A DNA stretch of 64,000 bases from Lapidilactobacillus achengensis. GTDB lineage: Bacteria > Bacillota > Bacilli > Lactobacillales > Lactobacillaceae. Position numbers and translations under genes: made by a program. This document shows positions 44,274-52,667 of this stretch, piece by piece. Numbering within the stretch: position 1 is the stretch's first letter; each line of letters begins with the position of its first letter. The stretch is taken from NCBI RefSeq assembly GCF_003946655.1, contig NZ_RHOV01000001.1:62001-126000 (forward strand), in the 5' to 3' direction. The notes beneath the pieces were generated by a model. It saw nothing but the letters and a program-made list of their open reading frames with translations, was not told the DNA's origin and made no database searches.

Positions 44274-44409
44274 AAAAGGCGCACCTCATCGTCTATCTTA
44301 TCACAGACTGTTGTACAATGGGACTATCAATCACGCCAGGTGATCACGTCGCCGCCGCTGTTCGCTCGTGGCGGTGAATCGGATCATTTAGCGAGTCAGG
44401 AGTGTGGCG

Positions 44410-44814
44410 ATGCTTTGGCTGACAACGGATGCTGCGGTGGATCGCGCGCGGCAAATCACGGGACTAGGCTTCTTCATTCAAGATCATGATCGACCGGAAA
44501 TGGCGGTGCGTTGGCAACAACAGGTTCCCTACACCGACAATCATCATGCCGAATTCGCGGCGGTCCTGGCCGGGCTGACCTATTTGGCGCAGCATTGGCC
44601 CTTGGCGACCAGCGCCGTAATTTTACAAACCGATAGCCAATTGGTGGCGCAGGCCTTGACCAAGCGCTACGCCAAGCACTATGACACCGAACTGAAACAA
44701 ATTCTGGCGGTCAGTGACCAGTGCCAGCTCTTTATCGTCAAGCAAATCACCGATCGCCAGAATACCACCGCCCACCACCTAGCGCGTCAGGCAATCTATG
44801 GAAGTCAGGCCTGA
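44410..44814 (+). CDS. RNase HI-like protein
   Basis: A 134-residue RNase H fold. The carboxylates seen are Asp in LTTDAAVD (near 7), Glu in NHHAEFAAV (near 49) and Asp in LQTDSQL (near 78). The fourth position, Asp in ordinary RNase HI, is His in AHHLARQA. A His there is tolerated in E. coli RNase HI, so activity is plausible. There is no N-terminal hybrid-binding domain. The ATG at 44410 has AGGAG at 7 bases. It is divergent from the EbsA-like gene. Confidence 0.82.
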   Translation: MLWLTTDAAVDRARQITGLGFFIQDHDRPEMAVRWQQQVPYTDNHHAEFAAVLAGLTYLAQHWPLATSAVILQTDSQLVAQALTKRYAKHYDTELKQILAVSDQCQLFIVKQITDRQNTTAHHLARQAIYGSQA

Positions 44815-44854
44815 CGTTGTTAAGCGCAATGAGCTGGGATAACAAACACGTTTC

Positions 44855-44896
44855 AAAAAAGCCTTAACCGGATGTGGGTCCAGTTAAGACTTTTTT
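44855..44896. terminator. Bidirectional terminator
   Basis: AAAAAAGCCTTAACCGGA pairs with TCCAGTTAAGACTTTTTT (two mismatches). T runs on both strands lie between the convergent RNase H-like and nitroreductase genes. Confidence 0.9.
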
Positions 44897-44949
44897 GTTG
44901 ATCATTAACTAACAACTAACTAACATCAGATCAGCCAGCGCTGACGGGT

Positions 44950-45555
44950 CTACTTGAGCACCCGGAAGCGCTGATCAGCAGGCAAATAATCCTTGTCACC
45001 AGCGGGGGCTTCAATGGAACCATAAGGCATTTGCGCCCGTAAACGCCAGGTGCTTGGAATATCAAAGGCCGCCGCTACTTCCGCGTCGATCAGCGGGTTG
45101 TAATGTTGCAGGCTGGCGCCGATCCCGTTATTCGCCAAGCTTGTCCAAACGCCGACGGTCATAATGCCTTGACCTTGCTCCGACCAGTCTTGGAAATTAT
45201 CGCGGTATAGCGGGAAATTCTGTTCCAGATCATGAACGACTGCCATATCCGTGTAATACAGAATCGTGCCGTGACCAGCCTTGAAGGTCGCCAGCTTAGC
45301 GGCCGTGCGTTTGAACGCTTCAGGATCGGGAACTTCTTTTTCCAGGCGTTTGGCGATCAGCTCCCAGAGTTGATCATGCTTCGCCCCGAATAGAAAAACA
45401 GCCCGAGTCGTTTGGCTATTGAAGGCGGTCGGTGATTCCGCGACCACCGCTTCCACCAAGTCAACCACTTGCTCATCGGTCAAGGTGATTTCCTTACCTA
45501 AGGCATAGATCGACCGTCGTTGTTTCAATAATGCTAAATAGTCTTGATTCATCAT
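44950..45555 (-). CDS. Nitroreductase family protein
   Basis: A 201-residue FMN-dependent oxidoreductase of the small nitroreductase group that lactic acid bacteria often label 'oxidoreductase frp'. The N-terminal KQRRSIYALG holds the FMN-binding Arg pattern. SPTAFNSQTTRAVFLFG and LQHYNPLID follow, as in this subgroup. The natural substrate is unknown. GGGAG lies 5 bases before the ATG at 45555; the next codon is also ATG. A TTAGAC-18-TATATT promoter is visible near 45595-45630 on this strand. Confidence 0.88.
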   Translation of the reverse strand: MMNQDYLALLKQRRSIYALGKEITLTDEQVVDLVEAVVAESPTAFNSQTTRAVFLFGAKHDQLWELIAKRLEKEVPDPEAFKRTAAKLATFKAGHGTILYYTDMAVVHDLEQNFPLYRDNFQDWSEQGQGIMTVGVWTSLANNGIGASLQHYNPLIDAEVAAAFDIPSTWRLRAQMPYGSIEAPAGDKDYLPADQRFRVLK

Positions 45556-45751
45556 AAAAACTCCCAACTCAATTTGAATTTTATTCCTTGATTCCAATAT
45601 ATCAACTTGTTTAAAGTAAGTCTAATAATTATACTCGGCCGGGCGACTTTTTTCGATTTAGCGCGTGGGAAAAAGGTTGGAGTGGCCAAGTCCCTTGATT
45701 CGGGCGACTTAAGCGGTTTCCGCCGGCAATGGGCAGTTGGTAAAATAAACA

Positions 45752-45784
45752 GTTTGCCCGCAACTCGTGAATCTTGCGGGAAAC
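45752..45784. other. Inverted repeat upstream of the second degV
   Basis: GTTTGCCCGCAA and TTGCGGGAAAC are near-perfect arms (one unpaired base) separated by 10 bases. They sit right before TATGATAAAAT and about 40 bases before the gene. No T run follows, so an operator or a 5'-end hairpin is more likely than a terminator. Confidence 0.5.
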
Positions 45785-45825
45785 TATGATAAAATTTAGG
45801 CATTATCTTAAAAAGGAGTTTCAAG

Positions 45826-46704
45826 ATGAAAGTTGCAGTTATGACTGATAGCACCGCCTACTTGACACCAGAGCAAGCCGCGCGCTATCAAATCCATGTG
45901 TTACCGATCCCGATTCTCTGGGGCGATGAAACGTTACGAGACATGATCGATATTGGCCAGGAACCTTTTTATGATCGGATGCGTACCGATCCGGTCTTAC
46001 CCACCACGTCACAACCTTCTATCGGGGCTGTCCAAGAATTAGTCGGTCAATTGGCCGATCAGGGTTACGAGGCACTGATCGCGCCCGTGATCTCTAGCGG
46101 GATCAGTTCTTTCTATAGTAATTTAGCGGCTTATGCGGCTCAGGAGCAACGCCTGAAAGTTTACGCGTTTGATTCCCACATTACCTGCGCGGGGTTGGCC
46201 TTTGCCGCCCAATTAGCGGGTAAGATGGCGCAAAGCCCGGATGCTGATCCGGAGCAAATCATGACCGCCCTAGCCGACCTCCGGGAAACGACCGGGGTCT
46301 ACTTCATGGTCGATGATCTGGCCCACTTACGCCGCACTGGCCGCCTAAGTAACGCCTCCAGTTTTGTGGCCGGGCTGTTGAAAATCAAACCGATCCTTTC
46401 CATTGATATTCACGCCGCGGGTAAAGGCGAGATTTCCGCGATCGCCAAGGAACGTCAAACCAAACGCGCGGTTCAATGGATCATGGACCATTTTGCGGCT
46501 GCGATCGCAGAGGTGGACTACCCCATCAGGTGTACGATTTTTGACGCCAACGATCCCGCCGCTAAACAGGAATGGCTCCAAGAATTTTCCCAGAAATTTC
46601 CACAAGTTACCTTTGATACTAGCATCATTGGCCCGGTGATCGGTGTCCACACTGGTGAGAAGGCCATGTCCATGATTTGGGCCAAGGACTGGGAGAAATT
46701 CTAA
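45826..46704 (+). CDS. DegV family protein (fatty-acid-binding, FakB-like)
   Basis: A second 292-residue DegV protein in this window. Motifs are VMTDSTAYLTPEQ, TTSQPSIGAV (near 60), SSGISSFYSN (near 90), RRTGRLSN (near 168) and HTGEKAMSMIWAKDW at the end. Different FakB paralogues in one cell usually prefer saturated or unsaturated acyl chains; which one this is cannot be read here. AAAGGAG precedes the ATG. It is monocistronic. Confidence 0.9.
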   Translation: MKVAVMTDSTAYLTPEQAARYQIHVLPIPILWGDETLRDMIDIGQEPFYDRMRTDPVLPTTSQPSIGAVQELVGQLADQGYEALIAPVISSGISSFYSNLAAYAAQEQRLKVYAFDSHITCAGLAFAAQLAGKMAQSPDADPEQIMTALADLRETTGVYFMVDDLAHLRRTGRLSNASSFVAGLLKIKPILSIDIHAAGKGEISAIAKERQTKRAVQWIMDHFAAAIAEVDYPIRCTIFDANDPAAKQEWLQEFSQKFPQVTFDTSIIGPVIGVHTGEKAMSMIWAKDWEKF

Positions 46705-46864
46705 GGCCAGCTTAATCAAGCTATTATTCGTATTTTCTTAGATCTCCTCGTTACCGTTATTATTTGCATAAGTTGATCAGTACTCTTTGTGGTCAGGTAA
46801 TGAGCCAAGTTAGCTTTGTGCAGGACTAAGTGCACCTGGCAGCCAACTGAAACCGTTCGATTGA

Positions 46865-46896
46865 AACCATCGATTCCTTGGGGAGTCGATGGTTTT
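46865..46896 (+). terminator. Terminator downstream of the second degV
   Basis: AACCATCGA pairs with TCGATGGTT, then a T run. It lies about 160 bases after the stop, and the DNA between has no gene I can support. Confidence 0.75.
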
Positions 46897-47179
46897 TTAA
46901 ATGGACTGCCGAATAATGCCTGCAAGCTTTACCACACCACGCCTGGTCAGAAGACTAATGCCCCCCTCCATACAGCCGGCGAGCGCTGACAATCTATTTC
47001 GAAATTTTATCGAAAGACTTGATTTGGGTAGCAGGCCAAGTGTCCTAGGGTCACCAACAAGATGAATTGAGTTCGATAACCACGGTCGTCCATTTCGTGA
47101 CTTGCCACCGATTGGACATCGCTGATCAGATGGTGCCAGCGCTAGAGCGAATAAGAAAACGGTGAGCGGCTGGAGCGGA

Positions 47180-47312
47180 GAGAATCGGGGTGAGCTCGCC
47201 GTGAAATTGGTCTTAGTGGCTCTGCCACTTAGACCAAGGCTCAGCTTTGAGATTTTCGGCGCCCTTCCGAAAAGCTCAAAGTGACGCCCACAGCGAGCTC
47301 ACCCCGATTCTC
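47180..47312 (+). repeat. Three-way-junction repeat, copy C
   Basis: GAGAATCGGGGTGAGCTCGC (47180-47199) is a perfect 20-bp partner of 47293-47312. Inside are the hairpin GGTCT..GTGGC/GCCAC..AGACC and a hairpin with arms CTTTGAG..TTCGG and CCGAA..CTCAAAG. A hairpin of the second family follows 44 bases later. No gene is supported from 46705 to 47558. Confidence 0.85.
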
Positions 47313-47355
47313 GTAGCGCAAGCCGCGGACATGATCCCCACCCTAGCTTCTTCCG

Positions 47356-47418
47356 CTTAGCTACGTCAGGCTTCTGGAGGCATGGTGCGCCTCCAAAATC
47401 CTGACTAGGTTAATGCTC
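47356..47418 (+). repeat. Covarying hairpin repeat, copy E1
   Basis: CTTAGCTACGTCAGG, an inner stem TGGAGG/CCTCCA, then CCTGACTAGGTTAATGCTC. The outer GTCAGG/CCTGAC and inner stems form one long hairpin. Related copies are at 49928 and 50285. Confidence 0.75.
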
Positions 47419-47558
47419 AGAAGCTCCCGGACTGGCTCACACTCTTTTTTAATTGTTCGCAATTCTTTTTAGTCGTTTTTCATAGCGAAGTTTGCTAGAC
47501 TGGAAGTGCAAGAATTTAAACTGTCGTGCCTGGCGCGGCGGTCATTGGAGGGGTCGTT

Positions 47559-48572
47559 ATGTACTATGTGGTCATGCCCAAGCGCGATATTCGCGACAAC
47601 TTGGCGACTGAGCAATACCTGATGAATCAGAAATCTTTTGATGAGCCTTTATTGTTATTCTATATTGAAGCGCCATGTATCATTGTGGGCCGCAATCAGA
47701 ATACTTTCGAGGAAATCAACCAAACTTACGTGGAAGAACACGGTATCACTGTGACCCGGCGTTTATCCGGCGGCGGCGCGGTCTACCAGGATTTGGGCAA
47801 TCTTTGTTTCAGTTTCGTCGTTGACGCCAAGGATCAGACGTTTGGCGATTTCAAGTCCTTCGTCCAACCGATCGTGACGGCTTTGCAGAAGATGGGCGCG
47901 AGTTCCGTTGAAGTCAGTGGGCGCAATGATATTCTCGTTGACGGGAAGAAGTTCTCCGGCAATGCCATGTATACGCGTAACGGCAAGACTTTCAGTCACG
48001 GCACCCTCTCCTTTGACGTGGATCTGGACGTCTTGACCAAGGCGTTGAATGTCCCCGCCGATAAAATCGCCTCTAAAGGCATTAAGTCGATTCGTTCGCG
48101 GGTCACCAACATCAAGCCTTACTTACGCCCAGAATTTCAGGGGCTGACCACGGAACAGTTCCGTGACCGCCTGATCAAAGAAATCTTTGGGGTGGCTGAT
48201 TTGGCGGAAGTCGCGGATAAGGAATATCGGCTTACCGCTGAGGATCAAGCGGCCATCGACTTGATTGCTCAAGACACTTACCGTAACTGGAACTGGGTCT
48301 ACGGCAAGAATCCTCAATTCAGTATTCAAAAACGGAAACACTTCGATTATGGCACGATCGACGCTCGGATGTTAGTGGAAAATGGGCGCATCAAAGCCAT
48401 CACTTTCTTCGGGGACTTCTTCGGTCCTCAGGATGTCCATGAACTCGCGGATCATCTAACCGGCATCATTTATGATCGCGGTCATTTGACTACGGCCTTG
48501 GCGAAACTCGATGTTAGTCAGTATTTCACCGGGATCAGTCAAGAACAGCTGATCGATTTGCTGGCGCAATAA
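47559..48572 (+). CDS. lplA: Lipoate-protein ligase A
   Basis: Attaches free lipoate to E2 and GcvH lipoyl domains by an ATP-dependent reaction. The 337-residue protein has the N-terminal biotin/lipoate ligase domain with VGRNQNTFEE (near 39), RRLSGGGAVYQDLGNLCFSF (near 67) and KFSGNAMYTRNGKTFSHGTL (near 131). The accessory C-terminal domain is present. I use the ATG at 47559, with GGAGGGG 7 bases upstream, not the upstream in-frame start at 47526. Confidence 0.96.
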   Translation: MYYVVMPKRDIRDNLATEQYLMNQKSFDEPLLLFYIEAPCIIVGRNQNTFEEINQTYVEEHGITVTRRLSGGGAVYQDLGNLCFSFVVDAKDQTFGDFKSFVQPIVTALQKMGASSVEVSGRNDILVDGKKFSGNAMYTRNGKTFSHGTLSFDVDLDVLTKALNVPADKIASKGIKSIRSRVTNIKPYLRPEFQGLTTEQFRDRLIKEIFGVADLAEVADKEYRLTAEDQAAIDLIAQDTYRNWNWVYGKNPQFSIQKRKHFDYGTIDARMLVENGRIKAITFFGDFFGPQDVHELADHLTGIIYDRGHLTTALAKLDVSQYFTGISQEQLIDLLAQ

Positions 48573-48591
48573 GCACAAGTCTTGGTTGGCC

Positions 48592-48627
48592 AGGCAAGCT
48601 CACGTAAAATGTGGGCTTGCCTTTTTT
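48592..48627 (+). terminator. Terminator after lplA
   Basis: AGGCAAGCTCAC pairs with GTGGGCTTGCCT (one mismatch), then a T run. Confidence 0.9.
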
Positions 48628-48784
48628 ATTCGTTTGTTTAACGGGGTCGATTGCGCGCGCTGGCTATTCTGACGCCTGGTGTAGCTGGCCCCCTGCTCAA
48701 CTTTGGCAGAAGTTTGCGAATAAACTTGTTTCTCGACCGATTTTGCATTAGGCTGTAATTATCATTATCGCGAAGGAGCAAGTT

Positions 48785-49708
48785 ATGTTACGGGTAGGAC
48801 GAAAGACCAAGGCGGATAATCAAATCATCTCGGTGATCGCGATGACGCCGCAAGATCGCACGGAATTAATGGATAATTATCATTTGACGGGGGAGTTCTT
48901 GCGTTACGCGACGGACCCGCTGGAACGGGCGCGCGTCGAATTCAATTCTTTCACGCAAAATTGGTTGATTGTTTATAATGTGCCGGTCGCCGCCACCGAA
49001 GCAGATCGCCGCGTGATCCATCCGGTCAGCTTTATCATCAAGGATAATCTGTTGTTTGTGTTCGTGACGGAGCAGACCAAATACGTGCTGTCAATGACCA
49101 CGGATCTGAATGTGGGTGATCAGACTAAGGGCGTTTGGGATTCGATTTTCTCGTTATTGTTTGAGATCACGACGACCTATTTTGATCATATTCAGCGGTT
49201 GACCCAGGTGCGCGCTCAAATTGAAACTCATTTACGGCAACGTCAGCGGAATAATTCGAAGCATATTTTTGAACTGGCTAATTTAAGTACGGATCTGACT
49301 TACTATTTAACTGGCGCCAACGGTAATTTAGTCGCCATCAGCCAACTAAGCTTGGCGGCGCGGCGAGCAGCCAATTTACAGCTGAGTAGTATCAGTCAAT
49401 CTCAGCTGGAAGATGTGGAGGTCGAAGCGCGGCAAGCCCAAGAAATGCTGGAATTGAACAGTGACATCGTGGACAAGTTATCGAACACCTACAACAACCT
49501 GTTGAATAATAATTTGAACCAAGTGATGAAACTATTGACGATCTATTCCGTTGTCTTAATGATTCCGCCGATTATTTTTGGATTTTACGGGATGAATATG
49601 ACCCTGCCCCTCGCCGACAAAGAATGGGGTTGGCTCTTCTCGATCTTGATCTCGATCATTCCGATCGGCTGGGTGATCTACCGGCTGCATCGCGACCACT
49701 TTATTTAA
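48785..49708 (+). CDS. CorA-like magnesium transporter
   Basis: A 307-residue 2-TM-GxN transporter of the CorA family. The cytoplasmic domain has a long helical part (about residues 130-245). Two C-terminal transmembrane segments are joined by the selectivity loop YGMNMTLPLA (near 278). Family members carry Mg2+, some Co2+ or Ni2+. AAGGAG lies before the ATG, and a terminator follows about 40 bases after the stop. Confidence 0.94.
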   Translation: MLRVGRKTKADNQIISVIAMTPQDRTELMDNYHLTGEFLRYATDPLERARVEFNSFTQNWLIVYNVPVAATEADRRVIHPVSFIIKDNLLFVFVTEQTKYVLSMTTDLNVGDQTKGVWDSIFSLLFEITTTYFDHIQRLTQVRAQIETHLRQRQRNNSKHIFELANLSTDLTYYLTGANGNLVAISQLSLAARRAANLQLSSISQSQLEDVEVEARQAQEMLELNSDIVDKLSNTYNNLLNNNLNQVMKLLTIYSVVLMIPPIIFGFYGMNMTLPLADKEWGWLFSILISIIPIGWVIYRLHRDHFI

Positions 49709-49747
49709 AGCGCTTCTCAAATGTTAACCTACCGAGAAAACAGCAAC

Positions 49748-49784
49748 AAAAAGACGAGCAGTCATCCATCCTGCTCGTCTTTTT
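49748..49784 (+). terminator. Terminator after the corA-like gene
   Basis: AAAAAGACGAGCAG pairs perfectly with CTGCTCGTCTTTTT around a 9-base loop. Confidence 0.92.
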
Positions 49785-49927
49785 GAAATGTATTCATCCT
49801 CAATCCTCGGGTCGGCAATCGCGTGACCTTCCATTGATTGGACATCACCTATCACTCGGCGTGGCGCCACTTAATCGTATTAGTAAGACATTGAGCAGCT
49901 GGAGCGTGCGCTAAACTGTCTTCTGCG

Positions 49928-49991
49928 CTTAACTACGTCAGGCTTCTGGAGATGAAGACCGGCCTCCAAAATCCTGACTAGGTTAATGCTC
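49928..49991 (+). repeat. Covarying hairpin repeat, copy E2
   Basis: CTTAACTACGTCAGG..CCTGACTAGGTTAATGCTC, nearly identical to E1 at the outer stem, with a shorter inner TGGAG/CTCCA stem. The DNA before it (49824-49910) also resembles the flank of copy C (shared TTGGACATC and GAGCAGCTGGAGCG-like stretches). Confidence 0.7.
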
Positions 49992-50050
49992 GAAGTCAAC
50001 CCGTTGTGTTCCGCACTCTGGCGTTGGTGGGCTGTTTGCTTGCTGGCGGA

Positions 50051-50192
50051 AGGTCGGGCTGGGGGTGAGTCAGCCGCGATATTATTGTTGGCGATTTATC
50101 GCCTACAATAAGGCCGAGTTTTGAGATTTTCGGTGGGTTTCCGAAAAGCTCAAAATCGTGCCCGCAGCGTTCCACCACCCCCAGCCCGACCT
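50051..50192 (+). repeat. Three-way-junction repeat, copy D
   Basis: AGGTCGGGCTGGGGGTG (50051-50067) is a perfect 17-bp partner of 50176-50192. Inside are the hairpin ATTGT..GCGAT/ATCGC..ACAAT and a hairpin with arms TTTTGAG..TTCGG and CCGAA..CTCAAAA. It is the most diverged copy in sequence but keeps every stem. The 49785-50352 stretch has no supported gene. Confidence 0.8.
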
Positions 50193-50284
50193 GAAGCCCT
50201 ACCACATCTGCCCACCACCAACGCTTCGCGCAGCTTATGCCGCGGACATGATTCGAAACGTGTTCGCCAACCCAGTGCTTTCCG

Positions 50285-50347
50285 CTTAGCTACGTCACTG
50301 TTCCGGAAGCATAGTACGCTTCCAAAACAGCGACTAGGCTAATGCTC
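50285..50347 (+). repeat. Covarying hairpin repeat, copy E3
   Basis: CTTAGCTACGTCACTG..CAGCGACTAGGCTAATGCTC. The outer and inner stems are changed in both arms compared with E1 (CTGTT/AACAG and GGAAGC/GCTTCC). It ends 5 bases from the stop codon of the minus-strand methyltransferase gene. Confidence 0.7.
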
Positions 50348-50352
50348 AAGCA

Positions 50353-51507
50353 CTACCCAGGTTGGCTCTCACTCTTGTTTTTGTAATCTGGGCGGCCCCA
50401 ATATTGGAACAGGTCGGTTCGGAGATAACCGTTATAGAGCTTGCGCCGTTTCGTGGCGCGCTGTCCGTAGAAATTCTGGAATTCTAGATCGCTGGTAAGA
50501 ATGTATTTGCTCCAAGTCGTCAAGGGACGGAAAGCTTGGCCCATGTCCGCATAGATCTCGCGGGCTTTTTTCTGGTCGTTCAAGCGTTTCCCGTATGGTG
50601 GATTGGCGATGATGATGCCGTTCCGCAGGTCGGTCTTGAAGTCTTTCACGGCGACCTGCTTGAAGGTGATGTCGTGGAGAACGCCGGCTTGGGCGGCATT
50701 GACTTTCGCCAACGCGATCATGGTTTCATCGATATCATTGGCAAAAATCTGCAAGGTCAGATCGTTTCTGATCTCGGCTTGGGCCGCCGCGCGCGCCGCC
50801 GCCACCATTTCTGGTGTGATGGCCGCAAACTGCTCAAAAGCGAAATGCCGCTTCAATCCAGGCGCGATATTTCGCGCTTTTAGGGCCGCTTCAATGGCAA
50901 TCGTGCCTGAGCCAGTCATTGGATCAAGAAATGGATCATTGGCCCGCCAAGGTGTGAGGGCAATCAGACCAGCGGCGAAATTCTCTTTCAAGGGCGCGCC
51001 ACCGTGATCGATCCGGTACCCACGTTTGAAGAGGCTGTCGCCGGTAGTATCGATCAACAACTCGGCTTGATTCTTCCGCAAGCGAATATCAATTTTGGTG
51101 AGGGCGCCCGTTTCTGGTAACCGGGAGCGGCGATGGTAAGCATCCTGCAACCGTTGCACGATCGCCTTTTTAGTGATGGCTTGCACGTCGGGGACGCTGT
51201 GCAGTTTCGAAGCTACCGAGCGGCCAGTGACCGGGAATTGCGCGTCCATCGTCAAATAAGTTTCCCAAGGAATCGCGTTGACTTGATCGAATAATTCGGT
51301 GAAATCCATCGCCTTGAATGTCTTCACGATGATCATCACTCGGTCAGCGGTGCGCAGCCATAAGTTGGTTTTGATGATGTCCGCGGCCTCACCCTGGAAA
51401 TAAACACGGCCGTTATCGGTTTGGGTCTGATACCCCAACGCTTGTAATTCTTTCGCCACGATTGCTTCGAAGCCGGCCGCCATGGTGGCCATTAACTGAT
51501 AGGTCAT
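50353..51507 (-). CDS. THUMP-domain 23S rRNA guanine-N2-methyltransferase (RlmL/YpsC-like)
   Basis: SAM-dependent RNA methyltransferase of 384 residues. An N-terminal ferredoxin-like and THUMP region occupies about residues 1-155. The catalytic domain has the SAM motif FLDPMTGSGTIAIEAAL (near 197) and the NPPYG motif (near 310). The RlmKL/YpsC group methylates 23S rRNA guanine; the exact base is inferred from the family. The ATG at 51507 has GAGGAGG at 7 bases. It lies directly after rnpB, as in many Lactobacillaceae. Confidence 0.92.
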   Translation of the reverse strand: MTYQLMATMAAGFEAIVAKELQALGYQTQTDNGRVYFQGEAADIIKTNLWLRTADRVMIIVKTFKAMDFTELFDQVNAIPWETYLTMDAQFPVTGRSVASKLHSVPDVQAITKKAIVQRLQDAYHRRSRLPETGALTKIDIRLRKNQAELLIDTTGDSLFKRGYRIDHGGAPLKENFAAGLIALTPWRANDPFLDPMTGSGTIAIEAALKARNIAPGLKRHFAFEQFAAITPEMVAAARAAAQAEIRNDLTLQIFANDIDETMIALAKVNAAQAGVLHDITFKQVAVKDFKTDLRNGIIIANPPYGKRLNDQKKAREIYADMGQAFRPLTTWSKYILTSDLEFQNFYGQRATKRRKLYNGYLRTDLFQYWGRPDYKNKSESQPG

Positions 51508-51665
51508 TTGTTGCCTCCTCACAAATACAAATGTTAATCATGCCAATCTTGCTTAATGTTCCTGGCAAACCGGATTGTTAAAGACTAATCCTCAACAAGC
51601 GTATTTGCCGCCAATATTTGCTGTTTTAAGGAACTGCCGTTTAGTGGACAGTTTGATTTTTTCTG

Positions 51666-51697
51666 AAAAAAATTGACGCAAAACGAGTTTGCGCCAA
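51666..51697 (-). terminator. Terminator of rnpB
   Basis: On the minus strand TTGGCGCAAA pairs with TTTGCGTCAA (one G-U type mismatch), followed by T7. Confidence 0.85.
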
Positions 51698-51702
51698 CCA
51701 CC

Positions 51703-52074
51703 TTGGTAAATTTCTATAAGCCACGTTTTGTTCCAACCAGAATTAGGTCCATTCTGATCTTCAGTAATCATCTATCTGCTGACGCTCCTACTTTAGGTTC
51801 GATTTCCGCCGTAGGACTCCCCTACCAAAATTTGGGTTGCTCGCTCGTGGGGTTTACCCGTTCCAGGCGCCGATTTTCAGGGGCGCATCGTCTCTGTGGC
51901 ACTTTCAAGGCATTGACCATGGCGTATACTTTAGGTCGCTGCCTGCCGTTACCTGTCACCAGGCACCTTAGCTTATTGGGCTAAGCGCGAACACTACAAG
52001 CATCACAGCTTGTGCGAGCGTGGACTTTCCTCAGTTTATCCGAAATAAACCGCGATTACTCGAAACTTACCATT
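51703..52074 (-). ncRNA. rnpB: RNase P RNA, type B
   Basis: Catalytic RNA of RNase P. The minus strand has the universal GAGGAAAGTCC near the 5' end, the ACAGAGACG block, the GGTAAACCCC block and a 3' region ending TGGCTTATAG. P1 can be closed: TGGTAAGTTTC near 52072 pairs with GAAATTTACCA ending near 51704. The ends are set from P1. The length of about 370 bases and the missing type A features fit the Bacillus class. Confidence 0.95.
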
Positions 52075-52113
52075 ATTCACATGAATTGATGATGTTGCGA
52101 TGATCGGTGTTAT

Positions 52114-52560
52114 TTAGAACCGATCGATTTGGCTTGGACCGCCGAAATTATTACTCGGTTGTGTCGGCGTTGTTGGCTGAGTTGTTGCAGGATTACCTGC
52201 GATCTTCGCCGCTTCTTTCTCGCCAAACACATGACGCTCCAAGTTACTGATCCGCCGCAAAATATCATAATTAGTGGTATTTTGCACCGCGGAAACACCG
52301 CTATTGAAGCTCGGCGTACTCGCGCCGTTGGTATCAAGTTGGCGCGACAACTCATCGACCCGCTTGACCAGGCGCGTATTCTCCTGCTCTAAGGTCTTGA
52401 TTCGATTACGAAAACTCTCATAATCCTGAATGACTTGATCCAAAAAGGGATCGACCTCCGCATCGTCGTAACCACGATACTTTTTCTTGAAGTCCTTGTT
52501 AACAATGTCTTCAGGTGAAAGATTGATTTTGAATTCGCGATTCTCTTCTGGTTTGTCCAT
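52114..52560 (-). CDS. gpsB: Cell division regulator GpsB
   Basis: DivIVA-like adaptor that links penicillin-binding proteins with the divisome. The N-terminal domain has INLSPEDIVNKDFKKKYRGYDDAEVDPFL with the membrane- and PBP-binding surface. A coiled coil follows to about residue 75. A Pro/Thr/Gln-rich linker leads to a C-terminal tail (FGGPSQIDRF). Start ATG at 52560, with GAGGTG at 9 bases, giving 148 residues. Its location beside rnpB and ypsA is conserved. The pbp1A gene nearby encodes a likely partner class. Confidence 0.93.
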   Translation of the reverse strand: MDKPEENREFKINLSPEDIVNKDFKKKYRGYDDAEVDPFLDQVIQDYESFRNRIKTLEQENTRLVKRVDELSRQLDTNGASTPSFNSGVSAVQNTTNYDILRRISNLERHVFGEKEAAKIAGNPATTQPTTPTQPSNNFGGPSQIDRF

Positions 52561-52667
52561 AAATTCTTGCACCTCATTAATCATCGATCACGCATCTTTA
52601 ACAGTATACCAAAAAATCAAGCAAATGAGAACTAAAACTCCCGATTTCTCCCGATTACTTGCAAAAC

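Noticed and set aside
47180-47312. Insertion sequence or CRISPR array
   Set aside because: No transposase frame, no direct target duplication visible, and copies are dispersed rather than regularly spaced with spacers.
49624-50342. Short frames between corA and the methyltransferase gene
   Set aside because: They coincide with repeat modules E2, D and E3 and lack ribosome sites.
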